From Peptostreptococcaceae bacterium (GTDB lineage Bacteria > Bacillota > Clostridia > Peptostreptococcales > Filifactoraceae), in assembly GCA_030532705.1 (NCBI GenBank), contig JAUNKR010000006.1:34360-69348 (forward strand): DNA of 34,989 nucleotides. The letters are read 5' to 3'. The notes under the pieces were generated by a model. The model had not been told where the DNA came from. It made no database searches and was given only the letters and a program-made list of their open reading frames with translations. Below are positions 25,514 to 31,499 of this stretch, piece after piece; within the stretch, counting starts at the first letter, position 1, and every line of letters starts with the position of its first letter. The translations under genes were made by a program, and so were the position numbers.

Positions 25514-27109
25514 TCAAAATAATAAAGGGTAGACCGTCGGCCTACCCTTTAATTTTTTTAGTATTATGTAAGAACGAGACACAAAAATTTTGGTGTTCGA
25601 ATATTCTTGTGTTCGAATTGAATGGGTTTGGTGCACCAAAGCGTTCGAAAATAGAACACTTTGGTTTGATTCATCAAGCTTTTGATCCGATCTTTTGAAT
25701 TCCGCCGGATCGTTATCATCTCCCAAATTATAATACAATCTTATTTCACCATCATATAAATATACCTTGTGTACAAATAAATCAATAATTTTCTTTTGGA
25801 AGTTCACATCGTTTGGATCGCCATCTTGAAATTGCTTGAACCAATATTCGAGTTGTTCCGGCTTGAGCTTTAGATCCTCCCTGTGCTTTTCGATCTCAAT
25901 TTCATTTTTTATATCTTCTCGCTCGTTTTCCAATTCAACAAGGCGGTTTTTTGTTGTTTCCGTTATTACGCCGCTCTCAATAGCTTTCATAAGGTTTTTT
26001 ATGCTTTTTTCGACGTCCCCCAGCCTTGACTGCATTGCGGATAATATTTCAACGTCTTGATCTTTATCCTGGATCTCCATTACTTTATCAACAATCCTCC
26101 GGATGATATCATCGTTGAGTACCGCCTGGACGGTGATTTCCGTTACCAGCTTTTCAATATATTCTTTTCTTACCGGAGCTTTATCGCAGGCTTTGGCGTT
26201 CTTTTTCCTTGCTGCACATTTATAGTAATAGTAGGTATTGCCGTTCTTGCTTCTTCCTGATTCGCCAACCATGAAGCTCTCACAATGGCCGCAGATCAGT
26301 TTTGTAGTTAGTAAATATTCCGTCTTGTGTCCGGGAGACGTTTTTGTTCGGGCCATCTTTTCTTGCACCTCCTCGAATAATTTCTTGCTGATGATTGGAG
26401 GGATTCCACCTTCAATCTCAACATCCATGTACTTATATAGACCATAGTATTTTTCATTCTTTAACATTCGAGTAATGGCATTCTGATCAAACGCCTTCCC
26501 CGATTTCGTTTTGATTCCGCGCCGGGCAAGATAGTCTATGATCTCTTTGCTCTTTTCGCCTGCAGAATACTTTTCAAATACCTCACGCACGATCGGAGCT
26601 GCAATCGGATCGATCTCATGCGTATGATCTGCACTCACTTTGTACCCAAAAGGTACGCTACCGGTTACTTTGCAATTCAGTGCGTTCTCATGCAATCCTG
26701 CAAGCACATTTTGCCTCAAATTGGCGGAGTAATATTCCGCATATCCTTCGAGCATCGATTCTAAAAGGATGCCTTCTGGGCCGTCTGGGATCGATTCTCG
26801 GGCATATACGACATGCACATTGTTCTGCTTCAACTTTGCCTTGTATAAGGCACTGTCGTATCGATTTCGCGCAAATCGGTCTACTTTTAGCGTAATAACC
26901 GCATCAAAATTATTTTTTGCGCTATCCTTGATCATTTTGAGGAAGTTGGGGCGTTTATCGGTGCGTCCCGTAAGAGCCTTATCAATGTACTCTCCAACAA
27001 TCGTTATTTTTCGTTTTTTTGCGTATGCTTTGCATTCCCTAAGTTGTACGTCGATCGATTCTTCTTTTTGTTTTCCGTCGCTAAATCGGGCATATATTAC
27101 TGCTCTCAC
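25514..27109 (-). CDS. Large serine recombinase (phage/ICE integrase type)
   Basis: The 531-residue protein integrates or excises DNA through a phosphoserine intermediate. The resolvase domain has Ser10 in IYARFSDGKQ, and ITLKVDRFARN (73-83). A recombinase domain follows (SVPFGYKV, then GIKTKSGKAFDQNAITRMLKN). The zinc ribbon has C273, C276, C298 and C308. A long coiled coil follows (about 350-410), then a C-terminal beta segment. The start is GTG with a strong AGGAGG upstream. The last ten residues (GRPTVYPLLF) are encoded across the hairpin that also ends the opposing AbiF transcript. The 3' end carries palindromes that may belong to an attachment site. It is the leftmost gene of the prophage-like region. 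Confidence 0.93.
   Translation of the reverse strand: MRAVIYARFSDGKQKEESIDVQLRECKAYAKKRKITIVGEYIDKALTGRTDKRPNFLKMIKDSAKNNFDAVITLKVDRFARNRYDSALYKAKLKQNNVHVVYARESIPDGPEGILLESMLEGYAEYYSANLRQNVLAGLHENALNCKVTGSVPFGYKVSADHTHEIDPIAAPIVREVFEKYSAGEKSKEIIDYLARRGIKTKSGKAFDQNAITRMLKNEKYYGLYKYMDVEIEGGIPPIISKKLFEEVQEKMARTKTSPGHKTEYLLTTKLICGHCESFMVGESGRSKNGNTYYYYKCAARKKNAKACDKAPVRKEYIEKLVTEITVQAVLNDDIIRRIVDKVMEIQDKDQDVEILSAMQSRLGDVEKSIKNLMKAIESGVITETTKNRLVELENEREDIKNEIEIEKHREDLKLKPEQLEYWFKQFQDGDPNDVNFQKKIIDLFVHKVYLYDGEIRLYYNLGDDNDPAEFKRSDQKLDESNQSVLFSNALVHQTHSIRTQEYSNTKIFVSRSYIILKKLKGRPTVYPLLF
25523..25559 (+). terminator. Plus-strand terminator for the AbiF transcript, inside the recombinase 3' end
   Basis: A 10-bp stem TAAAGGGTAG / CTACCCTTTA with a 9-nt loop and seven T residues on the plus strand. 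On the minus strand the same bases encode the recombinase C-terminus, and only a broken T run follows. Bases 25410-25513 hold a weaker hairpin (CACC-CAAAGA-GGTG) and no gene. Confidence 0.8.
25596..25649. repeat. Palindrome cluster in the recombinase 3' end
   Basis: Three TTCGAA palindromes (25596, 25612, 25644) surround a perfect 14-bp palindrome TTTGGTGCACCAAA (25627-25640). All lie in the last part of the recombinase coding sequence. Serine integrase attachment sites are often next to the integrase gene, so this may be part of one; that link is inference. Confidence 0.6.
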
Positions 27110-27133
27110 TTGCGCCTCCTTCCGCCCATTTGC

Positions 27134-27162
27134 TTGCCAAGTTGTGTTATTTGTTGTATAAT
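27134..27162 (+). promoter_or_regulatory. Promoter of small RNA A
   Basis: TTGCCA and TATAAT at the ideal 17-bp spacing, pointing away from the recombinase gene. No coding sequence follows. Confidence 0.7.
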
Positions 27163-27168
27163 ATGAAA

Positions 27169-27236
27169 TAATATGAATAGGAACGGCTCGTGTTATGAGC
27201 CAACTAAGGAGCTTCTCATTTGAGGCTCTTTTTTTA
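27169..27236 (+). ncRNA. Candidate small RNA A (two hairpins, intrinsic terminator)
   Basis: From the predicted start, the ~68-nt transcript has hairpin GGCTC-GTGTTAT-GAGCC (27185-27201). A terminator hairpin GAGCTTC-TCATTT-GAGGCTC (27209-27228) with seven T residues follows. GAGCC of the first hairpin can also pair with GGCTC of the second, so two folds compete. No start codon with a ribosome site is present. I do not recognise the family. It overlaps the upstream region of the leftward recombinase gene, where it could interfere with that promoter. Confidence 0.6.
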
Positions 27237-27314
27237 TTTTGCTCGAAAAATATTTTATGGTATGCTATTCCTGAAATACCAATGCATTTGAGTTGAATAA
27301 CAGTTTTATAGGGA

Positions 27315-27343
27315 TTGACATATTTTGAAAATGACCATACAAT
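27315..27343 (+). promoter_or_regulatory. Promoter of small RNA B
   Basis: Perfect TTGACA, 17-bp spacer, TACAAT: one of the best promoter matches in the window, with no gene behind it on this strand. Confidence 0.78.
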
Positions 27344-27349
27344 GATTGT

Positions 27350-27450
27350 AAAGAAGCTAACTTGTGATGGATTAGGCTGGGTTCCCGAATGGGAGTAGAT
27401 GAGATTATCATTTAGAATTCCTTTGCCCCTGGGGTTAGCTTTATTTTTTT
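27350..27450 (+). ncRNA. Candidate small RNA B (closed by an 8-bp stem plus T tract)
   Basis: The ends pair as AAGCTAAC (27354-27361) with GTTAGCTT (27434-27441) and are followed by a run of seven T residues. The RNA therefore looks like a ~100-nt molecule with a closing stem and built-in terminator. Inside are TCCC-GAAT-GGGA and TAGATGA-GATTA-TCATTTA hairpins and a G/C-rich part (GCCCCTGGGG). There is no usable open frame. I do not recognise the family; it could be a phage regulatory RNA or an RNA antitoxin. Confidence 0.65.
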
Positions 27451-27461
27451 AGTTGATCTAT

Positions 27462-27493
27462 AAGACTCTGAATGATATGTTCGGGGTCTTTTT
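27462..27493 (+). terminator. Second terminator-like hairpin after RNA B
   Basis: GACTCTGAA (27464-27472) pairs with TTCGGGGTC (27480-27488), nine pairs with two G-T wobbles, followed by five T residues. It may back up the RNA B terminator or close a longer form of the RNA. Confidence 0.7.
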
Positions 27494-27545
27494 GTATTTC
27501 TTTGGTAATAAACTCCACTATTTTCTGCCTAAATATATGATATAT

Positions 27546-27578
27546 AAAAAAGGCACCCTTTCAAAGGATGCCTTTTTG
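27546..27578. terminator. Bidirectional terminator between RNA B and the PemK-like gene
   Basis: AAAAAGGCA / TGCCTTTTT (27547-27555 with 27569-27577) with inner pairing CCTT / AAGG. It has T runs on both strands, so it can end the leftward PemK-like transcript. The remaining 27579-27664 has two copies of an AGCTCTGT...TTTAAAT pattern and a GTGCGCAC palindrome of unknown role. Confidence 0.75.
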
Positions 27579-27664
27579 CTCGCGTGGAGCTCTGTCAATT
27601 TAAATGCTCGTGCGCACACGCGCAAAGCTCTGTTTAAATATTATACATCCATCTGTTACGTTTG

Positions 27665-28471
27665 TCAACGCTTTGTAAACAGTTCTTTTATTTTTTCATC
27701 TATTTTGTCCATGTATTCGTTAGCGATTTTTATTCCTGCAAACGGATCTTTAGGATATTTAGGTTTGATGATTCTCATTTTACTGATAGTCGTAATTTGG
27801 TCAACAAGTGCAATACTATTTTGTTTTAATCTTTCTTGGGCTCTAATTCCGCGCCCGATAAGATCTATCTCTTTTGATATTCGAGCGGTTTTTTCTGATA
27901 AACGCTCGATTTTTTCCTCTATTAACTTACTCTCCTCATCAAATTTGGATTTTAAAGAAGAAAATTCATCAGGGGACATTGATTGTTCTTGCAATGTCTT
28001 CGCTATGTCATTTATTGATTTGAATGAAGAACCCAAATGGTCCGATTCTATTCCGGATATTTCCTGTTCTTTGCTTGTTTTGTTGAGCATTGCTCTATTT
28101 TTGGCTGCAAGTGCTTCTTGAACGGCGGTACCTAAGTCTACATTTGTGTTTATTTTAGATTTATTGGGATTGGAAGTTAACGGGATAACATTTAACAAAG
28201 GGTTTTTAATAGAGTCTTTCTTATTTAGAACAATGCAGTAATGTATTCCGCCGTATTCACGGTCAACATTAAAGCCTAAATTAGCAAAGACAATGCTTCC
28301 TCTTGGATATCGAATTAATAAACTTGGATCGAATACCGGCTCATATTTAATATAGTTGACATATGTAATAAGCCAAGATTCCAACAAATGAGCTTTCTTT
28401 TCATCTGTATTTTTTAATAGATCTAATAGACTGTCCAGCTCTTCTTTAATATTTTTTGTTTTTTTACTCAT
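27665..28471 (-). CDS. PemK/MazF-like protein with an inserted coiled coil
   Basis: The 268-residue protein resembles the PemK/MazF endoribonuclease fold split in two. Strands matching the first half lie at about 53-100 (RYPRGSIVFANLGFN, GGIHYCIVLNKKD, LLNVIPLTSN). The second-half segment NSIALVDQITTISKMRI is at 218-234. Between them (about 115-217) is a Lys/Glu-rich coiled coil. An N-terminal helical region (1-50) precedes the fold. MazF toxins cut mRNA; whether this one does is unknown. No partner antitoxin gene is adjacent on the same strand. The gene is between the recombinase and the repressor, a common place for such proteins in clostridial phages. AGGGGGAAAT precedes the ATG. Confidence 0.78.
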   Translation of the reverse strand: MSKKTKNIKEELDSLLDLLKNTDEKKAHLLESWLITYVNYIKYEPVFDPSLLIRYPRGSIVFANLGFNVDREYGGIHYCIVLNKKDSIKNPLLNVIPLTSNPNKSKINTNVDLGTAVQEALAAKNRAMLNKTSKEQEISGIESDHLGSSFKSINDIAKTLQEQSMSPDEFSSLKSKFDEESKLIEEKIERLSEKTARISKEIDLIGRGIRAQERLKQNSIALVDQITTISKMRIIKPKYPKDPFAGIKIANEYMDKIDEKIKELFTKR

Positions 28472-28510
28472 ATTTCCCCCTTATATCAAATTCAAGTATT
28501 CCGATTGAAA

Positions 28511-29194
28511 TTAAAATTTTCCCCTTAACTCAACTACTTTACCTATGTATTCAACAGGCAGTTCTTTTATATCTTTTTTGCTGTAAAAGATAGGCTGATA
28601 TTCTGAGTTATAAGCGACAAGTAATATGCCATTTTCTTGCAACAGGACTTTCTTGACCGTTGCTTCATCTCCGTTCACACGAACGACCATAACATCCCCG
28701 CTTTTATCGCACCACGATTGTTTTTGCACGATAATAACATCGCCTTCTTCCATTCGTGGAAGCATGCTGTCGCCTGAAATCTCCAACGCAAAATATTCTT
28801 TTCCACCTTTCATCCAATCTTTTGGGACTTCTTCCCAATCAAGCACATCTTCAATCGCCTCGGACGGCAATCCGGCTTTTACCAATCCCAAGACGGGAAT
28901 TTTAATATACTCTAACATTTCCCTTGGTGCGCTTAATGCTGCTTGGTATAGATCCCCGGCTTTTTCAGCTATATAAGACATGGCATCTATTGGCAGGATC
29001 AAAGATGCCACCGGAATATCAAGAGCATCGGCAATGTCTTTTAGCACCGTCCCCTTGGGCTCTCTAGTTCCGTTTATATACCTACTTATTGTTACTTCCG
29101 TAACTCCCACGATTTGCGCCAATTCGCGCTGGGTCATACCCTTTTGCTCTAGCCGGCTTGAAATCAATCTGCCGTTGATTACCGATTGTTTCAT
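28511..29194 (-). CDS. S24/LexA-type phage repressor (CI-like)
   Basis: The 227-residue protein has an N-terminal XRE helix-turn-helix (about 8-60: MTQRELAQIVGVTEVTISRYI) and a C-terminal S24 peptidase domain. Ser143 (ISGDSMLPRM) and Lys181 (ATVKKV) are the catalytic pair, and Ala107-Gly108 in LVKAGLP is the likely self-cleavage site. It should hold the prophage silent and be inactivated through RecA after DNA damage. I start it at the ATG at 29194, which has GGAGG; upstream in-frame sequence would cross its operator. It diverges from the Cro-like gene, with shared operators between them. Confidence 0.93.
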   Translation of the reverse strand: MKQSVINGRLISSRLEQKGMTQRELAQIVGVTEVTISRYINGTREPKGTVLKDIADALDIPVASLILPIDAMSYIAEKAGDLYQAALSAPREMLEYIKIPVLGLVKAGLPSEAIEDVLDWEEVPKDWMKGGKEYFALEISGDSMLPRMEEGDVIIVQKQSWCDKSGDVMVVRVNGDEATVKKVLLQENGILLVAYNSEYQPIFYSKKDIKELPVEYIGKVVELRGKF

Positions 29195-29215
29195 AAAGTT
29201 CCTCCTTTTTAATTC

Positions 29216-29244
29216 ATTATACGGGAAAATTACCATTCGTGAAT
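29216..29244 (-). promoter_or_regulatory. Repressor promoter with overlapping operator
   Basis: On the minus strand TATAAT (29216-29221) lies 16 bp from TTCACG (29238-29243). The TTACCATTCGTGAAT operator copy (29230-29244) covers the -35 and spacer, so the repressor probably controls its own gene. Confidence 0.6.
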
Positions 29245-29330
29245 AAAACTTACCAAAGATATAAAAATTATATTTTGAATCTTGACAACTTACCATTTGT
29301 GATATATAATCGACTTATACGATTGGTAAG
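29230..29330. promoter_or_regulatory. Operator array of the lysogeny switch
   Basis: Two full sites, TTACCATTCGTGAAT (29230) and TTACCATTTGTGATA (29290), are exactly 60 bp apart. Half-site-like copies are TTACCAAAG (29250) and CTTACCAATCG on the minus strand (29320-29330). They sit between the divergent repressor and Cro-like genes. Confidence 0.75.
29282..29310 (+). promoter_or_regulatory. Rightward early promoter
   Basis: Consensus TTGACA and TATAAT with 17-bp spacing. The operator copy at 29290 fills the spacer, so bound repressor would exclude RNA polymerase. It drives the Cro-like gene. Confidence 0.85.
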
Positions 29331-29350
29331 ATAATGTAGGGAGGGACGCT

Positions 29351-29575
29351 ATGGCTAATATCGAGTTAAAAGTAGAAAGGCTAAGAAGAAATTTGAAACA
29401 AAAAGATGTTGCGAACATTCTAGGGATAACGGAGGCGTCATATAGCCGGAAAGAAAACGGATTGAGATCATTTACCGGCGACGAAATTAAACGGCTAGCA
29501 TTGGCGCTTGATCTTGATGTAATGAGGGTAAATGAAATTTTTTTTGATAACAAACTTACCGTTTGTAATATGTAA
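29351..29575 (+). CDS. Small XRE-family regulator (Cro-like)
   Basis: The 74-residue protein is a single helix-turn-helix domain (KQKDVANILGITEASYSRKENG, about 17-38, and DEIKRLALALDLD). Size and position opposite the S24 repressor fit a Cro-type antagonist. GGGAGGGAC precedes the ATG. A further operator-like TTACCGTTTGTAATA covers its last codons. Confidence 0.87.
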   Translation: MANIELKVERLRRNLKQKDVANILGITEASYSRKENGLRSFTGDEIKRLALALDLDVMRVNEIFFDNKLTVCNM

Positions 29576-29595
29576 AAACAAAACTTTTACCAAAG
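29556..29595 (+). promoter_or_regulatory. Secondary operator-like sites after the Cro-like gene
   Basis: TTACCGTTTGTAATA (29556-29570) matches the main operator with few changes, and TTACCAAAG (29587-29595) repeats the half-site at 29250. They precede the first ribbon-helix-helix gene, so the repressor may act there too. Confidence 0.5.
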
Positions 29596-29611
29596 AAAGG
29601 AGGTGCGGAGA

Positions 29612-29743
29612 ATGAGAAAAGAAATAACGCTTCGGTTGCCAGATGACTTGGACGAAGCGTTGAAAGAAAAAGCAGAGGAAAGTGGATTGCCTATTCACTC
29701 TTTGATTGTTGTGGTTCTTCTGATGAGCTGGAAGATGATTTGA
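29612..29743 (+). CDS. Arc/MetJ-type ribbon-helix-helix protein, 43 aa
   Basis: The tiny protein starts MRKEITLRLPDDLDEALKEKA, the beta strand and first helix of an Arc-like ribbon-helix-helix domain, followed by SGLPIHSLIVVVLL. Such proteins bind DNA as dimers. AAAGGAGGTGCGGAG is a strong ribosome site. Its last 53 bases overlap, tail to tail, the end of the opposing Arc-like gene. Confidence 0.8.
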   Translation: MRKEITLRLPDDLDEALKEKAEESGLPIHSLIVVVLLMSWKMI

Positions 29744-29870
29744 GGTACTGCTCAATAGCAATGATTATTTCTGCATTTACCGAGCGATAATTTGTTTTTG
29801 CAAGTTGCTCGATTTCATCAAATAACGATTCAGGAATGCGAAAGGTAAATCGTTTAATATTTTCGTTCAT
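29691..29870 (-). CDS. Arc-type ribbon-helix-helix repressor, 59 aa
   Basis: The protein starts MNENIKRFTFRIPESLFDEIEQLA, the classical Arc pattern of a DNA-contacting strand (RFTFRIP) and helix. SVNAEIIIAIEQYL is the second helix, and a Ser/Glu tail follows. AAGGAGACC precedes the ATG. It diverges from the next ribbon-helix-helix gene over an operator-rich 130-bp region. It overlaps the preceding one in antisense. Autoregulation is likely. Confidence 0.85.
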   Translation of the reverse strand: MNENIKRFTFRIPESLFDEIEQLAKTNYRSVNAEIIIAIEQYLKSSSSSSEEPQQSKSE

Positions 29871-29893
29871 AGGTGGTCTCCTTTTTTAGCACC

Positions 29894-29922
29894 ATTATAA
29901 CATCTTTTTGGTGCATTTTCAA
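29894..29922 (-). promoter_or_regulatory. Promoter of the leftward Arc-type gene
   Basis: On the minus strand TTGAAA, 17 bp, then TGTTATAAT (extended -10). A CACCATTATAAC operator-like repeat covers the -10. Confidence 0.78.
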
Positions 29923-29932
29923 AAATATATTA

Positions 29933-29961
29933 TTGGCACCACGATGACACTATGATAACAT
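29933..29961 (+). promoter_or_regulatory. Promoter of the rightward ribbon-helix-helix gene
   Basis: TTGGCA and TAACAT are 17 bp apart with TGA before the -10 (extended -10). The second operator-like repeat covers its -10. Confidence 0.6.
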
Positions 29962-30003
29962 TAGACAAAAGACACTATTATGGTGTCAAAGGGAGGTGGA
30001 AAA

Positions 30004-30138
30004 ATGAAGAGAATGACAATACGATTGCCTGAAAAGTTGAGTGAAAAGCTGTTAAAAGAATCCAAAAAGCAAGGATTTACAAAAAATGCGTTAATCATTC
30101 AAATTTTGTGGGAGTTTTTGAAAAAAGAAAACAAATAA
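30004..30138 (+). CDS. Ribbon-helix-helix protein, 44 aa
   Basis: The product MKRMTIRLPEKLSEKLLKES... followed by GFTKNALIIQILWEFL is a minimal Arc-like domain. GGGAGGTGG precedes the ATG. It is read away from the Arc-type gene, and the Cro-like gene at 30172 follows after 33 bp. Confidence 0.82.
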   Translation: MKRMTIRLPEKLSEKLLKESKKQGFTKNALIIQILWEFLKKENK

Positions 30139-30171
30139 CAAAACTTTTGCCAAAAAGGAGGGGAAAAATGG

Positions 30172-30402
30172 ATGTTTTCAAAGAAGGAGTTTGAACAGGC
30201 TTTGTCGGATTCAGGGAAAACGAAGCAGGATATTTCAAATGAGTTGGGCGTTCATCTTGCTTCACTGTATCGTAAGATCAATGGAGAAAGTGATTTTTTC
30301 GGCTGGGAGATTCAAAAGATAGCTCATTTTTTGGATTTGGACAGCGAGGATATTTGCAGGATTTTTATTGATAAAAGTCTTTGCGAAAAACAAAAAGCCT
30401 AA
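30172..30402 (+). CDS. Small helix-turn-helix (Cro/XRE-like) protein
   Basis: The 76-residue protein has a helix-turn-helix core KTKQDISNELGVHLASLYRKING (about 17-39). The tail DLDSEDICRIFI parallels that of the Cro-like gene (LDLDVMRVNEIFF), suggesting paralogues. I start it at 30172; an ATG four bases earlier is in another frame and would give only eight residues. AAGGAGGGG is the ribosome site. Confidence 0.83.
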   Translation: MFSKKEFEQALSDSGKTKQDISNELGVHLASLYRKINGESDFFGWEIQKIAHFLDLDSEDICRIFIDKSLCEKQKA

Positions 30403-30848
30403 GGGGCCTTTCCTTAAGCTGATTGTTCTAAATTTGTTTACCTATTCATACTGCAACCTGAAAGCATAGTGCTACGCTTTTTGACGAGGTCGCGCCCCGA
30501 TGGCACTAAGGGTATGTAAAGGTACTTCTTGGTTTAGTTTCGCTTTGCAGACCGAACCTTTTTCGGTGAACAAAAAAGGCCTTTGCTCTTCTTGATATGG
30601 GACATCACTTTAGCAGTTTTAGTTCTGCGTTAGTTTACAGCCTCTACGCATCTGTCTCTAAAATAGGAACAAGGCAAGGTCAAAAGTTTGGTCAATAGAA
30701 CCAGCTCCTTTCTTGCCTAATCAAGGCAAGAAAATTATAACATGTTTTCGCAAATTTGCAAATAAGTGTAAAGCTGATGAATGTAATATTTAAGAAAAAA
30801 GGAGGTGCGGAGAATATACAACAATATATAGTGCATAGGGCATAAGAA
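30403..30848. other. Noncoding 0.45-kb stretch with several hairpins
   Basis: I find no convincing gene. Visible structures are hairpin AAAGC-ATAGTGCTAC-GCTTT with a T run (30461-30482, a possible terminator for the helix-turn-helix gene), and ACCGAA-CCTTT-TTCGGT (30551-30567). Others are the palindrome AAAGGCCTTT, GCAG...CTGC (30613-30628), TTCTTGCC...GGCAAGAA in the promoter area, and the palindrome GCAAATTTGC (30750-30759). At about 30801 a ribosome site GGAGGTGCGGAGAAT matches that at 29599 but is followed by ATA instead of ATG. Confidence 0.7.
30713..30741 (+). promoter_or_regulatory. Early-operon promoter overlapped by an inverted repeat
   Basis: TTGCCT and TATAAC are 17 bp apart. The inverted repeat CTTGCC-TAATCAA-GGCAAG covers the -35 and spacer, so it is probably an operator. 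The gene run from 30906 onward lies downstream. Confidence 0.6.
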
Positions 30849-30905
30849 ATGAAAATAAAATCATATATATTGTGGTTTTTTACAAACAGGAAAGGAGGTG
30901 CAGGA

Positions 30906-31118
30906 ATGAAAGGGCAAAAGGTTCAGTACATCACGATCAAAAGAGCGAAGCTCGATGCGGAGCAAATTTCGGACCTGAAGTTGTATTTGATCGCAAAGGC
31001 TGCTTTAGAGGGCGCAAGGCGAGCATTTCAGGATCCGGAATTTGTAAAGGGTTATGAAAAGTGGAAAGCGGAGAAAGATCGAAAAGAACAAGAAAAAGCG
31101 AATCAAGAAGCTATATAG
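30906..31118 (+). CDS. Small phage protein of unknown function, 70 aa
   Basis: I start it at the ATG at 30906, placed after AAAGGAGGTGCAGG; an earlier in-frame ATG (30849) lacks a ribosome site. The product is charged, begins MKGQKVQYITIKRAKLDAEQ and ends in a Lys/Glu-rich helix (KWKAEKDRKEQEKANQ). I recognise no domain. It opens a closely spaced rightward operon. Confidence 0.7.
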   Translation: MKGQKVQYITIKRAKLDAEQISDLKLYLIAKAALEGARRAFQDPEFVKGYEKWKAEKDRKEQEKANQEAI

Positions 31119-31128
31119 GAGGGTTGAA

Positions 31129-31479
31129 ATGAAAAGATTGTTTTCAAAATTAGGCATCGGGGCGGCTGGGATCGCCGGGAGTTATCTTTTTGGGTACGCT
31201 GAACGCGGATATTTCGCAAATGGGGCGGAATTGATGATCACGATGGCGATTATAGCATGGATGGTGTACGAGGTCTATTTGGTAGCAAAAAGGCTCGATA
31301 TTGAGCGATCAAAACGCCAAAGGATGCAGGGCATCATTCATGATCAAAAGGCATTCATCGAGGATTTGGCGATAACGCTCAAGGCGGCTAATGACGATTG
31401 TATTAGGCTAGAGCAAGAAAAAGCGATATTGGTAAACGGATTGAAAGAGCTTGGCGCGATCAAAAGCCGGGCGGTGTAG
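31129..31479 (+). CDS. Small membrane protein with C-terminal coiled coil
   Basis: The 116-residue protein has two hydrophobic segments (about 9-24, IGAAGIAGSYLFGYA, and 35-53, MITMAIIAWMVYEVYLVA). An amphipathic helical tail (QKAFIEDLAITLKAANDDCIRLEQEKAILV) follows. I chose the ATG at 31129 with AGGAGGG upstream; an in-frame ATG at 31054 lies inside the preceding gene. Function unknown. Confidence 0.72.
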   Translation: MKRLFSKLGIGAAGIAGSYLFGYAERGYFANGAELMITMAIIAWMVYEVYLVAKRLDIERSKRQRMQGIIHDQKAFIEDLAITLKAANDDCIRLEQEKAILVNGLKELGAIKSRAV

Positions 31480-31499
31480 TAGAAATTAGGAGGCAAAAA

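Larger units (their letters stand above)
29890..29986. promoter_or_regulatory. Operator-like repeats for ribbon-helix-helix regulators
   Basis: Three copies of a CAC(C/T)AT(T/G)AT motif lie at 29890, 29948 and 29973; the first two continue into AACAT. The third lies in the inverted repeat GACAC-TATTATG-GTGTC (29971-29987). GCACC...GGTGC (29889-29914) forms another inverted pair. They overlap both divergent promoters. Confidence 0.65.

Noticed and set aside
30168-30194. ATG at 30168 as the start of the second Cro-like gene
   Set aside because: It is out of frame with the protein and would give only an eight-residue peptide; the ATG at 30172 fits the ribosome site as well.
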